Positions 1 through 11,237 of a DNA stretch of 64,000 nucleotides are shown here, one piece after another (the first letter of the stretch is position 1; each line of letters begins with the position of its first letter). The DNA lies in contig CM033402.1 in assembly GCA_019426215.1 (NCBI GenBank), forward strand, positions 8,867,246 through 8,931,245, given 5' to 3'. The notes beneath the pieces are model-generated. The model was given only the letters and a program-made list of their open reading frames with translations. It made no database searches and had not been told where the DNA came from. The position numbers and the translations under genes are program-made. The DNA comes from Buddleja alternifolia. Lineage: Eukaryota; Streptophyta; Magnoliopsida; Lamiales; Scrophulariaceae.

Positions 1-1868
1 TGCATACATACTTCAAAATATAAACGGTGAAAGAAAACTTTGATATAAATAACCAAAAATTAGTTTTTACTTATTTATATAAATTCTAGTTTCATCAATT
101 TTAATTAGAGTTGAAAGAATAATCAAACCACTTGATATTCGACTCGAGATCACTCGCTAAAAAGCTCGTTTGAACTGGGTCCGATAGCATATAAAACAAA
201 ACTTGAGCAACTTTTTGTGTTTGATAAGTTTTGAAACTCGGTTCAAGCTCGGCTCGATTACCAAAAAAATTAAATATGTGCAAAAATATCAAGCTACTCG
301 AGCTCGACTCATGTACGGCTCGGTTAAAGTTCGTTTGAGATTAACTCAATAACAATCAAACAAAACTAAAACACAAATTTTGAAACTCGATAATAATTGA
401 AACAAACTTGAACAATGGCTAGTTCGATTTGACCCGACTCGTTTAGTGCCCTAATTTTAATGCAAGAAATTCGTGTGATAGAAACTGGTTTCTTGATAAA
501 AAGCAAATAAATTCCGAAGCTTAAGTAGATCACAAAGACAAAGCACTTCAAATCAAAAATAATAATACAAATACTAACATTTGAACATTTTATACAATAA
601 CATAAATATATTATTTACCTATGAATTTAAAGTTGTATTAGTCCCGAATTATTAATTTCTTCTCACTGCATCGATGACATTTCCAACCTAGAATTGATGT
701 AACAAAGTATTGATAGAAGAATGATAGTGGAAATGTGTGTGTGTGCGCGTGTCGCCCCACATATTAAGCAGTAAATTAAATTTGATTAGTAAATTTGATT
801 TGTTTCATTTAACTATATATGTTCATATTGAAATCCGAAAAATTGAAGACTGTCGTGATTGAGAATAATTTGATGAAGGATTGAATGATTTCCGAACTAA
901 ACTGAAAGTTTTATAAGGCTTGGGGCCATATTATAATATTTAAAAGTTAAGGGAGCATTTTGTAATTTCTGGAAAATGAAAAAAATCTGTATGGAGGTTT
1001 CTTTTGGGACTTTGGCTAAACATGTCTTGCTTCTAAACCTACTTCCACCTATCATATGAAAGAGGTGCCACCTCAACGTATATGTACGAATACAATATAC
1101 AACATTATGTATAATAACATAGAAGCAAACGTAACTTTCATTTGTTCTTCCATCATTAGATTGTTAGTCCTGTCGACTTAAGGGTCTGATTTAGTTGGTT
1201 ATTTTATACATGGTTTTGAATAGTAATCCTTAAGACCCTCTTATTTATTTTTAACAGTATCTTTAAGACACTCTTTGATTAATGAATAAGAATGCAAATT
1301 TCTGAATTTCATGAGGATTAGAGTTTAATTAGCAAATAAGTACTTAATTATAAACGCAATTTACACACCATGAGTTAGAAATTACTAGTCGGATCAAGGT
1401 TTTGAGACCCGGACCGAACCGCCCGATCAGACCCCTTAGTACTGAAATCGGTCCCAAAAATGAGCTAGTTAAACCCCAAAACCGTTTTAGGCTCAAAATC
1501 GATACTGTTCGCTAAAAACAGTCTAAACCGCTGGTTGGACCGGTGAATCCTTAAACCTATCCACGGGTCAAGTGAACCGGGCGGTCCGTGACTTGTATAT
1601 AATCTGAATTCCAGATTCTGAATAATAACCCTTATTTCCCCCGATTCACAAATTCACAACCGAGTCTATGTGGATTTCCCCCATGAAAGAAGATAAAAAC
1701 TGAGATGCAGTCAATAAGGAGAAAGAGGGTAACGGAAATGAAAGAAAAATCGACAAAAGACAAGGGAAAGTTAGAAGAAAAAGAAAGAAAGAAAAGCAGA
1801 GGAGAATGAGGAGGAAGAAGACACATGCGGCGCATACGCAAATGAAGAAAAAGTGGGGTTGGCTTAAG
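1..1868. other. Gene-free AT-rich stretch with decayed repeats
   Basis: I see no gene here. Roughly 120-460 contains scattered CTCGAG/GCTCGA words typical of decayed hAT-type repeats. Roughly 1390-1600 is a relatively GC-rich patch with GGACCG/GAACCGG words, and a similar patch recurs at about 2400-2520, so the two may be halves of one old element split by the MITE at 1869-2144. That link is inference. The short open frames here have no recognisable domain. Confidence 0.4.
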
Positions 1869-2144
1869 AGGGTGTTTGGCTAAGCTTATAAGCTCCTCTA
1901 AATATTTTATAAGATATTTTAGAACTTATAAGCTTTATAAATTTGTTTGGTAAGGTTTTTTAAAAAACAGCTTATAAGACTAAAAAATAAGATGTTTGGG
2001 TCTTATAAACTGTTTTTAAAAAAATAACTCAACCCCACCTTTTTTTGAACAGCTTATAAGATGTTACATCTTATAAGCTTCTAAAACATCTTATAAGATG
2101 TAAGAGCTTATAAGATGTTTTGGATAAACTTAGCCAAACACCCT
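1869..2144. mobile_element. MITE with long TIRs (TTAAG target duplication)
   Basis: The left end reads AGGGTGTTTGGCTAAG and the right end is its near-perfect reverse complement. The flanks are TTAAG on both sides (1864-1868 and 2145-2149). The interior is made of palindromic CTTATAAG words, so the single strand would fold extensively. It is 276 bp and non-coding. The GTTTGG-type end resembles Tourist/PIF-Harbinger MITEs, but the apparent 5-bp duplication leaves the superfamily open. Confidence 0.75.
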
Positions 2145-2710
2145 TTAAGTCTTTTTTGTTATTATATGCCCTTTTTCTATATTTTTCTTTTCCTTTTATA
2201 TTGTGATGGTTATTTAGCTGAAGAAAGAGGAGCCCACATTGTTTACTCTTTTAAACGTTTTGTTATTTTGAGTTGATTTTATATTATATATAAGTCAAAA
2301 TATATGGTCAAAATATATGGCATATATAATTTTTATTATTTTGTGATATTATTAATATAATATATATATATATATATATATTTATTATATAATAATGATG
2401 TCACCGGTTCGACCGCGATTGATCCGACGGTTGAACCGGTGACCCGATCACTTTTTCGGTTCGCTATATGGTCCGATTTTCAGAATACTGAGTCGGATTT
2501 GTCAATTTATTGAGTGGTTCGGATTTTAATTAGTTCCTATTCAGTAGTATGGATGTCAGATATATCATTACTTAAATGGATTGACTAGTTACTTTTGTTT
2601 ACTTGTTCCTCATAAGCCGCGGATTAGAATTGTTGAGTATACTTGCACAGCTGGAAATAGTAAATCTACTAAATATGGTAATCTGCCAGATTTAGTTCAA
2701 AATATATATA
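2145..2710. other. Gene-free spacer with TA microsatellite
   Basis: It contains a TA run near 2358-2382 and a short GC-richer patch at about 2400-2520 with CCGGTTCGACCG-like words resembling the patch at 1390-1600. I see no gene. Confidence 0.4.
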
Positions 2711-3240
2711 GGGTCAAGATCTAATACATATCCTCTCTTAGATAAGATATAAGACTCAATATATATCATTGGATCAATTAAATCCAACAGTCCAAATCAT
2801 AAACAGAAACAGGCTGGAAAAATTGGAAATTAATGAATTAAGGGTATAATAGACACACTAGCAAAATTATACATCATCCACCTCCCAAAAATAACGCACA
2901 GGATCTCCCCCAAAATCTTTCCCAAATTGTTACCCACGATCTCCATTCCAATCTCTCAATCTCAGGCCACGATTCATGCAATCAAAATATATAATCATAT
3001 CATCCTCATATTTCGTTCGATTCACCCAGAAAATAAAAATCCCAATTACAGAGATTATCGGCGCAAGTTTCACTCAAAAAAGCCCGTCGATTATCGGCAG
3101 AAGAAAGCCCTAAATTACAGAAAATAAGAAATTGCTTCGCCAATGTTGTGTTTTTGTTTAATTGGCTTGCATATTTGTGTAATATATACTATATAATTTT
3201 AAATTAGATCATTCTAACTGTATGATATATAAAAACGCGA

Positions 3241-3895
3241 TGTATAATGGTTTGTATTGTAGTGTATAATGGTTTGTATTGTAGTGTATAATAATGAATC
3301 TAATGTATAATTTGTTATACCATTCTATATAGTTATGTATAAAATTCACAGTTTATAATGGTTTGTATTGTAGTATATAATAATGAATCTAATCTATAAT
3401 CTGTTATACCATTCTATATAGTTGTGTATAAAATTCACAATGTATAATGGTTTGTATTGTAGTGTATAATGATTTGTATTGTAGAGTATAATGGTTTGTA
3501 TTGTAGTGTATAATAATGAATCAAATCTATAATCTGTTATATCATTCTATATAGTTGTGTATAAAATTCACAGTGTATAATGGTTTGTATTGTAGTGTAT
3601 AATGATTTGTATTGTAGTGTATAATGGTTTGTGTTGTAGTGTATAATAATGAATCTAATCTATAATTTGTTATACCATTCTATATAGTTGTGTATAAAAC
3701 TCACAGTGTATAATGGTTTGTATTGTAGTGTATAATGGTTTGTATTATAGTGTATAATAATGAATCCAATCTACAATCTGTTATACAATTCTATATAGTT
3801 GTGTATAAAATTCATAGTGTATAATGGTTTGTATTGTAGTGTATAATGGTTTGTATTGTAGTGTATAATGGTTTGTTATTGTAGTGTATAATGGT
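3241..3895. repeat. Hierarchical 22-bp minisatellite
   Basis: The basic unit GTGTATAATGGTTTGTATTG plus two bases (22 bp) occurs in blocks of one to three or more copies. The blocks are separated by a conserved 67-bp module that itself splits into about 22+22+23 bp of diverged units. Landmarks in the module recur at spacings of about 89, 133, 133 and 111 bp, which is 67 plus 1, 3, 3 and 2 times 22. It is non-coding. Confidence 0.85.
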
Positions 3896-4091
3896 CCGTT
3901 ACAGAGAAATAAAGAGAAACCCATTTGTTCAAATTCACTCTATCTATTACATTAGATCAGTTACTTAATGATGATTTGCAGACTCATAATTGATAACAGA
4001 AGAAGAATTCAGAAAAAATTGAATTGAAAACAAAAGAAGATGATGAATAGGGATTCGATTTCTGCATATCCTTCGATCTTTACAACGCCGA

Positions 4092-4293
4092 TCTCGAATT
4101 TTACTGGAAAACAACCGATTTGGTGATGAATTGAACGGGAAAAAAACAATATCTCGTATCAATTTTGCTAGAAAATAACCGATTTGATGATGAATTAAAT
4201 GGGTAAAATGATATCTCGAATCAATTTTGCTGGAAAACAACCGATTTGATGATGAATTGAATGGGTAAAAAAATATCTCTTATCAATTTTGCT
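4092..4293. repeat. Three tandem copies of a ~62-bp unit
   Basis: The motif AACCGATTTGATGATGAATT followed by a GGGTAAAA..ATATCTC..ATCAATTTTGCT block is repeated three times, starting near 4106, 4171 and 4232, with a partial copy just upstream. It lies inside the right half of the 1.8-kb TIR element. Confidence 0.8.
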
Positions 4294-4546
4294 GATATAT
4301 GTTATTATGGAAAGAATATAATGAAATCGGTTATGGCGCGTGAAACTGAGGATTTGATTTGATACTGTTTATTAAATTGAATCTGTTAGTTATAATTTAA
4401 TGACTAAAATGCCCTTTACATAATTAAAACAAATTATTAAATCAGTTAAATGTGTTAAATGTAGACCTTGGGATCAAATTGAATCAAAGGCCTAAATTGG
4501 GTTTTATATCTTACTTAATGGCAAGGGATGTATTTGATCCATACCC

Positions 4547-6528
4547 TATATATATATATATATACACTTATTGTAAGAAAATCTAGTTCTATTGATAAAA
4601 AAAAACTAGTTCTAAATATAACTATTTCAATCCTCAGGGAGCTGCCCCATCTTTTTTGTTTTTGTTTTCTTCGTGATTTTTTCTTCTTCATCCATTGTCT
4701 CTCGAAATTACCAATATTATTTGTCATGTCATATTCCTACTTTCATATCCATCTATTTTTTTCATCTTAATATCAAATTGTCATTAACTAATCTACTATT
4801 GTTTGGGCGACTAACCTTTGCACTGTCACCTTTACCATATACCACAAAACTACGAACATTTTTATTGGGAGCAATGGTGTTTTCGTCAAATTTCTGATTT
4901 AGACACGTTTCGAATACATTCCGGACATGGTATCCATAATTTATTTTATTTTTTACTGTGTGGCATATCCGATATGTATCTGAGGAGTATCCCATAGGTA
5001 TCATATCCTCCCAAATATCTGACACTGCATCTTGTCATTTTTAAAAATATTAGTGCATCATAGATAATATCTAAACATCATTAAATTATGTATCTGCTTT
5101 ATTATTTGATAATAAAAATCGCTCATTAGGTTTCTTACTGCTTATAAATTAATGTATTAAAGCACATGCTAGTTCGAGCAGAGTTGATAAGTATTTATTT
5201 GAGCTTGACTTTTATGAACAAAATAAATTGAAAAATTTTACTTTTGGTCCTATAAGACATCATGTTTGGCAATTTTAGTCTCACTAGATATAAAGTTACA
5301 ATTTTAGCCCAATTGGACTCAAAAAGTTACACTTTTGGTCTCAATTGTCAAAAAATTGACGTAAAAAAAGAGATTGAAGTGCACTCGCAGTTATTCTAGA
5401 AAAAAAATAAAAAAAAATCCAAAAATAAACTATTAATCAAGTTAATGAATATTTACAAAATACAAAAAATTAATGAAATAGACCCAAAAATTAAAAATTA
5501 AAAAAAGGGGGGAAAAGGCTAGAAGAAGACGTCTTGAAAACCTTCTCCACGAGCCCACGGCCATGTCCTCTCCACGACACAACCATCGAGTCGCTGCACC
5601 TCCACCGCATCTGAATCGGACCACCATTGCACCTGAAGTCAGACCTCCATTGCAACTTCAAATCGGACATCCATCTCACCCTCCTCGATCTTTTAGGCAG
5701 TGCGACACTGTGACGGTGCTACGGTGTGAGGGCAGATGGTATATGTAGACTGATCAGGATGGATCAGGGTTGGAGTACTCTTGAAGAAAACAAGCAGAAA
5801 AATGGACTAAATAGACACTGTGTCCGACACCATAGCATTGCCAACAAAAGCCGCGGCGTGTTTGGAATTTTGTCGGAACATCGCAACATCTATTCTAGAA
5901 GCAAATTCCACAAATGCCGAGTCGTTCAGCAGCACAAAGTAGTTACTTGGGCGGCAAGAAATTGAGTTTTGGAAGTTTTGGGGGCTTGGTTTGAGTTAGG
6001 ACTTGTTTCCTATTTTGATTAGATGACTCCTAAGACTTTACATGTGTATATAAACATACTCTTCTCTTGTAATATATACCACACTCATACAATCAATAAA
6101 AACCTCTAGTGTATACTATGCACGTAAGGATTCTTGGCCGAACCATGTAAAATTTTGTGTCGATTATTTCTTGCTTTTTCGATTACTTTTCTAGTCTATA
6201 CGCATTGATTCCTAACAAGGACAACTGGGCGAGATTCGTCGCCTGGTGTGGATTATTGGGTTGGGGTTAGGGCTGGGGTTTATGTGGACTGTGTGGCTTT
6301 TTAAGTCCGCCGTCAAATCCCAGGGCACAACCCTGGTTGAAGAAGAAGACTCTTCAAAGTTTTTTTTTTCGAATTATATTATAATTATTTTCTATTTTCT
6401 ATTTTATAAATGTTTATTAATTTAATATTTAATTTTTTGTATTTTTTAGAACTAACGGCGCGTGTTAACCGCTTCATTTTTTCCGTCAAAAAAAGGCTGA
6501 TATGACTAAAAATGCAACTTTTTAATTC
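4547..6528. other. Gene-free spacer, probably composite transposon debris
   Basis: No convincing gene is present. Around 5230-5390 there are 'cttttggtcctataag'-type words, and related inverted sequence occurs around 6950-7030, so an old TIR element may have been invaded here. The open frames between 5560 and 5960 carry no recognisable domain. A probable LTR occupies 5744-6227. Confidence 0.35.
5744..6227 (+). mobile_element. Probable solo LTR (Ty1-copia-like), degenerate
   Basis: It begins TGTAGACTGATC and ends GATTCCTAACA. It shares landmarks, in the same order, with the better-supported LTR at 32603-33168: a GGATCA-rich start, TTGTTTCCTA..TTTGAT, a TATA-like region, a 'caatcaataaaaacc' stretch and a TTGGCCG..CC motif before the end. 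No target duplication is visible at these limits, so the left end is uncertain. No coding region or second LTR is present. Confidence 0.4.
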
Positions 6529-6950
6529 CACTACAAAGAAAAGTAATGTTGATGACAAAATTTAAACTAACAATGTTGAAATTGTCACTAGATATATATA
6601 ATGAGTGACAATAATTTTTGTTTTGTTACAATAAGAATTTTTAGTGACAAATAATTTATTAAAAGTTATCACTATTAACAAATAGTGACACACACAAATA
6701 GAGTGACAGCTATAACTTTTGTCACTATTTTATCACAAAAAGTGTGTCACTAATTGTCAATAGTGATAACAACTTTCTTCTCACTAATTATCAAAAGTAG
6801 CAATTATTATATGAATCTTGTCACTATTTAACGGGTAAAACTTATTTTTATGACAAAACAAAAATTCTTGTTGTTAAAAATTTATAAATAGTGACAACAT
6901 TAAAATTGTCACTTGATATTTTATCATTAGTGTCTTATTTTTTTGTAGTG
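6529..6950. mobile_element. CACTA-like non-autonomous element, copy 1
   Basis: It starts CACTACAAAGAAAAG and ends TTTTTTGTAGTG. The interior carries many AGTGACAA/TTGTCACT words in both orientations. The 3-bp flanks are TTC and GTC, matching at two of three positions. The ends agree with the CACTA-like element at 14809-15224, where the target duplication is exact. There is no transposase. The DNA to its right (6951-7150) also follows the truncated copies ending at 8067 and 11596, so those copies came from segmental duplication and not from separate insertions. Confidence 0.6.
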
Positions 6951-7735
6951 GTCTTATATAGGACTAAATTTATAACTTTAATTCCAATAAAATTAAAATT
7001 AAAACACGCAATGACCTATGAGACCATAAATAAAAATGCATAAACCTTTTCTTTTCTATGTCAATGCATGCAAGAGCTACACATTAATTTACACTATATA
7101 TGTGTGTGTGTATATATATAGTGAGTGTGTGTGTGTGTGTGTATTTTTAGTTGTTTTATAGATACTACATAAGACAACACATTCTTGTGGATTTATTTTT
7201 TGTTGATATTTTTTTAATTATTGAAAATGCAAATCATGAAAATCCTGCAAAGAAATTAAATTTATTGTTGTATTATCTAAAAAGTGATCAAGAGGATTAC
7301 AAAATAAAAATCTTATTACGTATAACTCTATCTTCACAATATTATTTAACATTTTTCACATTAAAATTCTTTGAACAAATTTTACAACTTTTTTTGTCAA
7401 TTGCAGGAGAAAAGTAAAGCATCTTTAATAATATTTGGAATGGAATAGTACCTCTACGTATAACTCTATCTTCACAATATTATTTAACATTTTTCACATT
7501 AAAATTCTTTGAACAAATTTTACAACTTTTTTTGTCAATTGCAGGAGAAAAGTAAAGCATCTTTAATAATATTTGGAATGGAATAGTACCTCTACGTAAC
7601 AGACACACACAAATCTAGACTAATGAAAGTAGGTCGTCTTTGGAACTAGTAAGCAATGGTTAAATAGTTTATCAGATTGGAAACGGAAGAATTCTGGCGG
7701 ATATGAAAAGACTGAAGGAATTTGATTAGTTGTTA
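6951..7735. repeat. Orphan copy of the FAR 5' flank
   Basis: Sequence 7150-7735 matches 13667-14310, the DNA immediately upstream of the FAR gene, at high identity but with indels. Shared landmarks are ACATAAGACAACACATT, GTCGTCTTTGGAACTAGTAAG and GGAATTTGA.TA.TTGTTAATTAA. No FAR coding sequence follows, because the match stops about 170 bp before the position of the start codon. Segment 6951-7150 recurs at 8068-8240 and 11597-11760. This looks like a partial tandem duplicate of the promoter region. Confidence 0.7.
7317..7592. repeat. Perfect 138-bp tandem duplication
   Basis: Bases 7317-7454 are repeated, identical as far as I can read, at 7455-7592; each starts TACGTATAACTC. The related segment upstream of FAR (about 14013-14155) has one copy, so the duplication arose after the larger duplication. 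Zero divergence indicates a very recent event or an assembly artefact. Confidence 0.9.
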
Positions 7736-7751
7736 ATTAAATTATTAGTAA

Positions 7752-8211
7752 AAAAAATTTAGTGACAAAGAGTTAATTAAAAATTGTCACTATTGACAAT
7801 TAGTGACAATATAATAGAGTGACAACTATAATTGTTGTCACTATGTTATCACAAAAGGTGTTTCACTAATGGTCAATGGTGACAATAATTTCCTTCTCAC
7901 TAATTTTCAAAAGTAGCAATAATTATACAAATATTGTTGCTATTTAACATGTAAAATTTATTTTTCTGTCAAAATAAAAATTCTCATCGCTAAAAATTTA
8001 TAACTAATGACAACTTCAAAATTGGCAATTGATATTTTATCATTAGTGTCTCATTTTTTTGCAGTGATCTTATATAGGACTAAATTTGCAACTTTAAATC
8101 CAATAAAATTAAAATTGAAATGCGCGAAGATGTACGGCACCATAAATGAAAATGCCCCCAAGAAACCTTTTCTTTTCTATGTCAATGCACGCAAGAGCTA
8201 CACATTAATTT

Positions 8212-8246
<35 letters not shown>

Positions 8247-8752
8247 TTGATATTCGCACTCCTTATTTTGATAATCGCACTCCAACTAATTTAATATCTT
8301 CACTTCTTACCAAAATACCCTTTTATTTATTAAATAACATTTGTCATAATTTATTTGATGGACAAAAAAACGCTTCCATCCAAGCCGATTTCATCTCTTT
8401 CTTCTTCTTTTTTCCTAGAAAATTTATGAAAACAGCTTTCGTAAGGATCTTTTCATGATTTCTTCTTTAGAATTTGTTGAAAACAAATAGATTTTAAGAT
8501 GGCGCTTTTGACAAATTTTGATTTTGAAAATTTTTGTGATCGTAACTTTGTACTAAAAAAGCGATTTCTTGAACAATTTTGTGACCTTCGTTTTGAACTT
8601 TGGATGAAATATAAAATTTGATGGGCTCATTATTTTCTTGTCTACTTACCTCCAAATGGGATTGAATATCGTAAAAATTAAAATGGTTTAACAATTTTTT
8701 TAAATTATATTATTATTATTATTATTATTGGGATAAATGAAAGAAAAATCCC
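7752..8752. repeat. Truncated tandem copy: CACTA end, flank segment, 5' part of a TIR element
   Basis: Segment 7752-8067 is the right-hand part of the CACTA-like element ending TTGCAGTG. Segment 8068-8240 equals 6951-7150 and 11597-11760. Segment 8243-8752 equals the left part of the 1.9-kb element at 11762-13657, starting GAGATTGATATT. It ends with a ~23-bp remnant of the MULE-type MITE terminus (GGGATAAATGAAAG) that is full length at 12242. It contains an AT microsatellite at about 8212-8242. The open frame shared with 11548-11976 is explained by duplication and has no domain. Confidence 0.65.
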
Positions 8753-9353
8753 AAAATAATCAAATTGGAAGGGGTGTAGATATAATTTACCTAAAATTTA
8801 TAAAGATATGTTAACGTTTAAAAAAGTAGGACGTACTATAAGTATGAATTGTAAAATCACAAAATATGTATATATATAAGATTGCATTTGCATATACCAA
8901 ATATTACGAAAATAATATAATATAATTACACATTACAACTGACAACTTTTATATTTCCACACGCAGAGTAATGTAAACTCTATGGATGTCAATTCATAAG
9001 GGGGAAAAATGATGGATTTAAATACAAAAATCTCATAGAACGCGCATGTATTTTCGCATAACTACGGTCTTTCCCATTTGTTAACCAAAGAGGTTCATTC
9101 CATGAGTTTTAAACTGAAATTTGGATTTAATTTTTCGAATCAGTTACCAAAAAATAATTTAAATTTGTATTCAGTTTGGATTAACAATCCATTTTATTTC
9201 GTTTTATCTTTTTTTCACATTCAGAAGAAAAATATTCACCCTATTATTAGAATTTTCTGAATTGATAGTTTTTCCAAAATATAAACAACAATATTATCCC
9301 ATAAAGTACTAATTATGCAATCTTGTCGGTCTATTATGGATAAATATAACCTG

Positions 9354-9757
9354 GGGTTAATCACATTTTTTTCTCTTGTAAGTGTATCCAAGTACATTTT
9401 TGGTCTCACGCTTTACTAAACATCTCACATTGCATTCTATAAATAGTAAAAAATCTCACATTTGTTCACACGACCAATTTCCATCAATAAACTAACCGTT
9501 TCGTTGGTCAGAGGCAAAAAATAGAAAAAAATAGAAAAACTTAGAAAAAAATGTGAATTTTTTTTGGAAGTTTTCATAAAGTGTTTAATAAATGTGAAAT
9601 TTCCTTTTTTTCCCCCTCTATTTGGATCCATTAGTTTTTTGATGCAATTTGGTCGTGACCAACATGAGATTTTCTTATAATTTATAAGATGCAATTTGAG
9701 ATTTTTGTGAAAGATTTATAGGGTGCAACGTGACGAAAAATGCAATTAACCCATTAA
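9354..9757. mobile_element. Possible TIR element inside block D (intact arms only in copy 1)
   Basis: The left arm (GGGGTTAATCACATTTTT.., about 9354-9500) and the right arm read on the minus strand (GGGTTAATTGCATTTTTCGT.., about 9757-9610) are imperfect inverted repeats of roughly 150 bp. In block D copy 2 the right arm is missing, with the break after GGATCCATTAG. No clear target duplication is seen. The class is unknown. Confidence 0.45.
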
Positions 9758-9906
9758 AATTGGTTAAGTTCAACCATCGACACACTTACAAGTATACATT
9801 TAGTTCAATAATATCTGATTATTTTTCACTCATGCATATGAGATACAATTAGCAATATTTTTTTTTTCATCAATTCACTCATTTAAATAAAAATTTGAAC
9901 TTACTA

Positions 9907-10077
9907 TTTTTTTTTTGGTTTCCCACGGGTTCCCCAAACCACATTGGGTATGGGACTAATCCCGCTTCGCACTGAACCTGCCGCTGGCCTGAGGGAATTT
10001 GTCACTGGGGGGAGTCGAACACGCTCCCCACTCAGGAGCGTAGTGATGGACAAGCCACTACGCCAACCCTTTAAGTT
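9907..10077 (-). mobile_element. tRNA-derived SINE
   Basis: On the minus strand the element starts near AAAGGGTTGGCG. It has an A box TGGCGTAGTGG (plus-strand 10055-10065) and a B box TGTTCGACTCC (10011-10021), the internal RNA polymerase III promoter pair, and it ends in an A-rich tail (plus-strand T run at 9907-9916). The 9-bp duplication AACTTACTA flanks it (9898-9906, 10078-10086). Block D copy 2 has the uninterrupted site (AACTTACTATTTCTACC near 25230), so the insertion is proved within the window. It resembles tRNA-related plant SINEs such as the Au family; the exact family is not assigned. Confidence 0.9.
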
Positions 10078-10382
10078 AACTTACTAATTCTACCTCTACT
10101 TTTTAATCCATTAATAATTTTAGTCAATAAATTCTTATTTTTGGACCTTGTCTTTCTTACCTATTTTATATGTTTAATCTATACTATCTATACAATATTA
10201 TAATTGAAAAAAGGATGAATAAGGAGTTGTGGGCACACATAGATTACTTATAATAATTACTTATAAATTTATATATCTCATTAAGACTATAACATAGATA
10301 TTATGCTTGAATAATTAAATAAAAATTGAAACAAATTACTAAAACCCTCCTAAAATAAATTTTTATATTCATAAAACCCATG

Positions 10383-11237
10383 AATTTCAATATATGAGTA
10401 GAGTATATAAGGGATTAGGGTCCTAGAGAAAAATTAAAAAGAAAGGAACGGCTGGAGAAAAAAGGTGATGGCTTGTGGAAAAGAAAAGATGGTATAAGAA
10501 CATAGGGAGAAGAAGAACACTAGAGAAAGAAAAATAACAAAGATGACAAAATCAAAAACGGAAGGGACCATTGATCTCCATTTAAGTTGGATTATGCATT
10601 CAAACTGGACTTTGTCTTTATGCTTTCATTGTCTTATAATTGGATATATAGTGGTGAGATGGTATTTATTATTGAAATCCACATAATTTTGGGAATTAGA
10701 ATATTAATATTATGGACATGTTAGATAAAGAACTTGGTGAATGGGGTGTTGGACGTATATTTACTATCTTGGCTGACTACACTGCCCAAAAAATGTTTAT
10801 GGATGAGAATTCTTTATATTAATAGATTTTGGGGGCCTCATGGTTTAAGTCTGGTATCATACGATCTCAGAATAAGTATTCACATATGGATAGATTTTTT
10901 TTTACTCATAGTAAACGGCTTAGGTATAGAAAAATAGATTTACAGAATGTTTTGGAATTTTGGATACAATTAGTTTCTAATAAATATCATCCTTATTTAT
11001 CTATAGATTTTCTTGAGAACTTTCAAAGGCGAAAGTTGAGGAGTTTCTAATTAAGAACGTGTTTGATTTTGTCATCTTTGTTATTTTTCTTTCTCTAGTG
11101 TTCTTCTTCTCCCTATGTTCTTATACCATCTTTTCTTTTCCACAAGCCATCACCTTTTTTCTCCAGCCGTTCCTTTCTTTTTAATTTTTCTCTAGGACCC
11201 TAATCCCTTATATACTCTACTCATATATTAAAATTCT
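10383..11237. mobile_element. 855-bp element with ~175-bp terminal inverted repeats
   Basis: Arms 10383-10558 and about 11062-11237 are near-perfect reverse complements. The outer part is AATATATGAGTAGAGTATAT and the inner boundary is ATGACAAAATCAAA. The ~500-bp interior has two overlapping plus-strand open frames (10734-10937 and 10829-11050, 67 and 73 codons) with no domain I recognise. Long TIRs with foreign-looking interior DNA fit a Pack-MULE-like element, but no 9-bp duplication is clear at the ends, so the class is tentative. It sits at the end of block D copy 1, where copy 2 continues differently. Confidence 0.65.

Larger units (their letters stand above)
2711..4546. mobile_element. 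1.8-kb non-autonomous TIR element (MULE-like) full of tandem repeats
   Basis: The left end (GGGTCAAGATCTAATACAT) and the reverse complement of the right end (GGGTATGGATCAAATACAT) match imperfectly over about 80 bp. Both junctions lie in TATATA tracts, so the target duplication cannot be read. The interior has no transposase. It holds the 22-bp minisatellite (3241-3895) and a 62-bp tandem repeat (4092-4293). Long imperfect TIRs and a non-coding interior suit a Mutator-like non-autonomous element. The class is inferred. Confidence 0.6.
8764..10384. repeat. Direct repeat block D, copy 1
   Basis: This block matches 24314-25529 in the same orientation. Shared landmarks run from TTGGAAGGGG.GTAGATATAA to ATTCATAAAACCCATGAA. 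Copy 1 differs by an extra ~85 bp near 8835-8915, an extra ~150 bp at about 9618-9767 and the SINE at 9907-10077. The two copies lie about 15.5 kb apart and bracket the FAR gene. The open frames in it are non-coding, since the copies differ by indels. Confidence 0.85.

Noticed and set aside
3241..3895. Regularly spaced repeats that could be mistaken for a CRISPR array
   Set aside because: Spacers are conserved copies of the same 67-bp module, the units are tandem, and the genome is a plant nucleus. It is a minisatellite.
5563..5965. Two short open frames near a probable LTR
   Set aside because: No domain, no codon bias and no promoter; they lie in or beside transposon debris.
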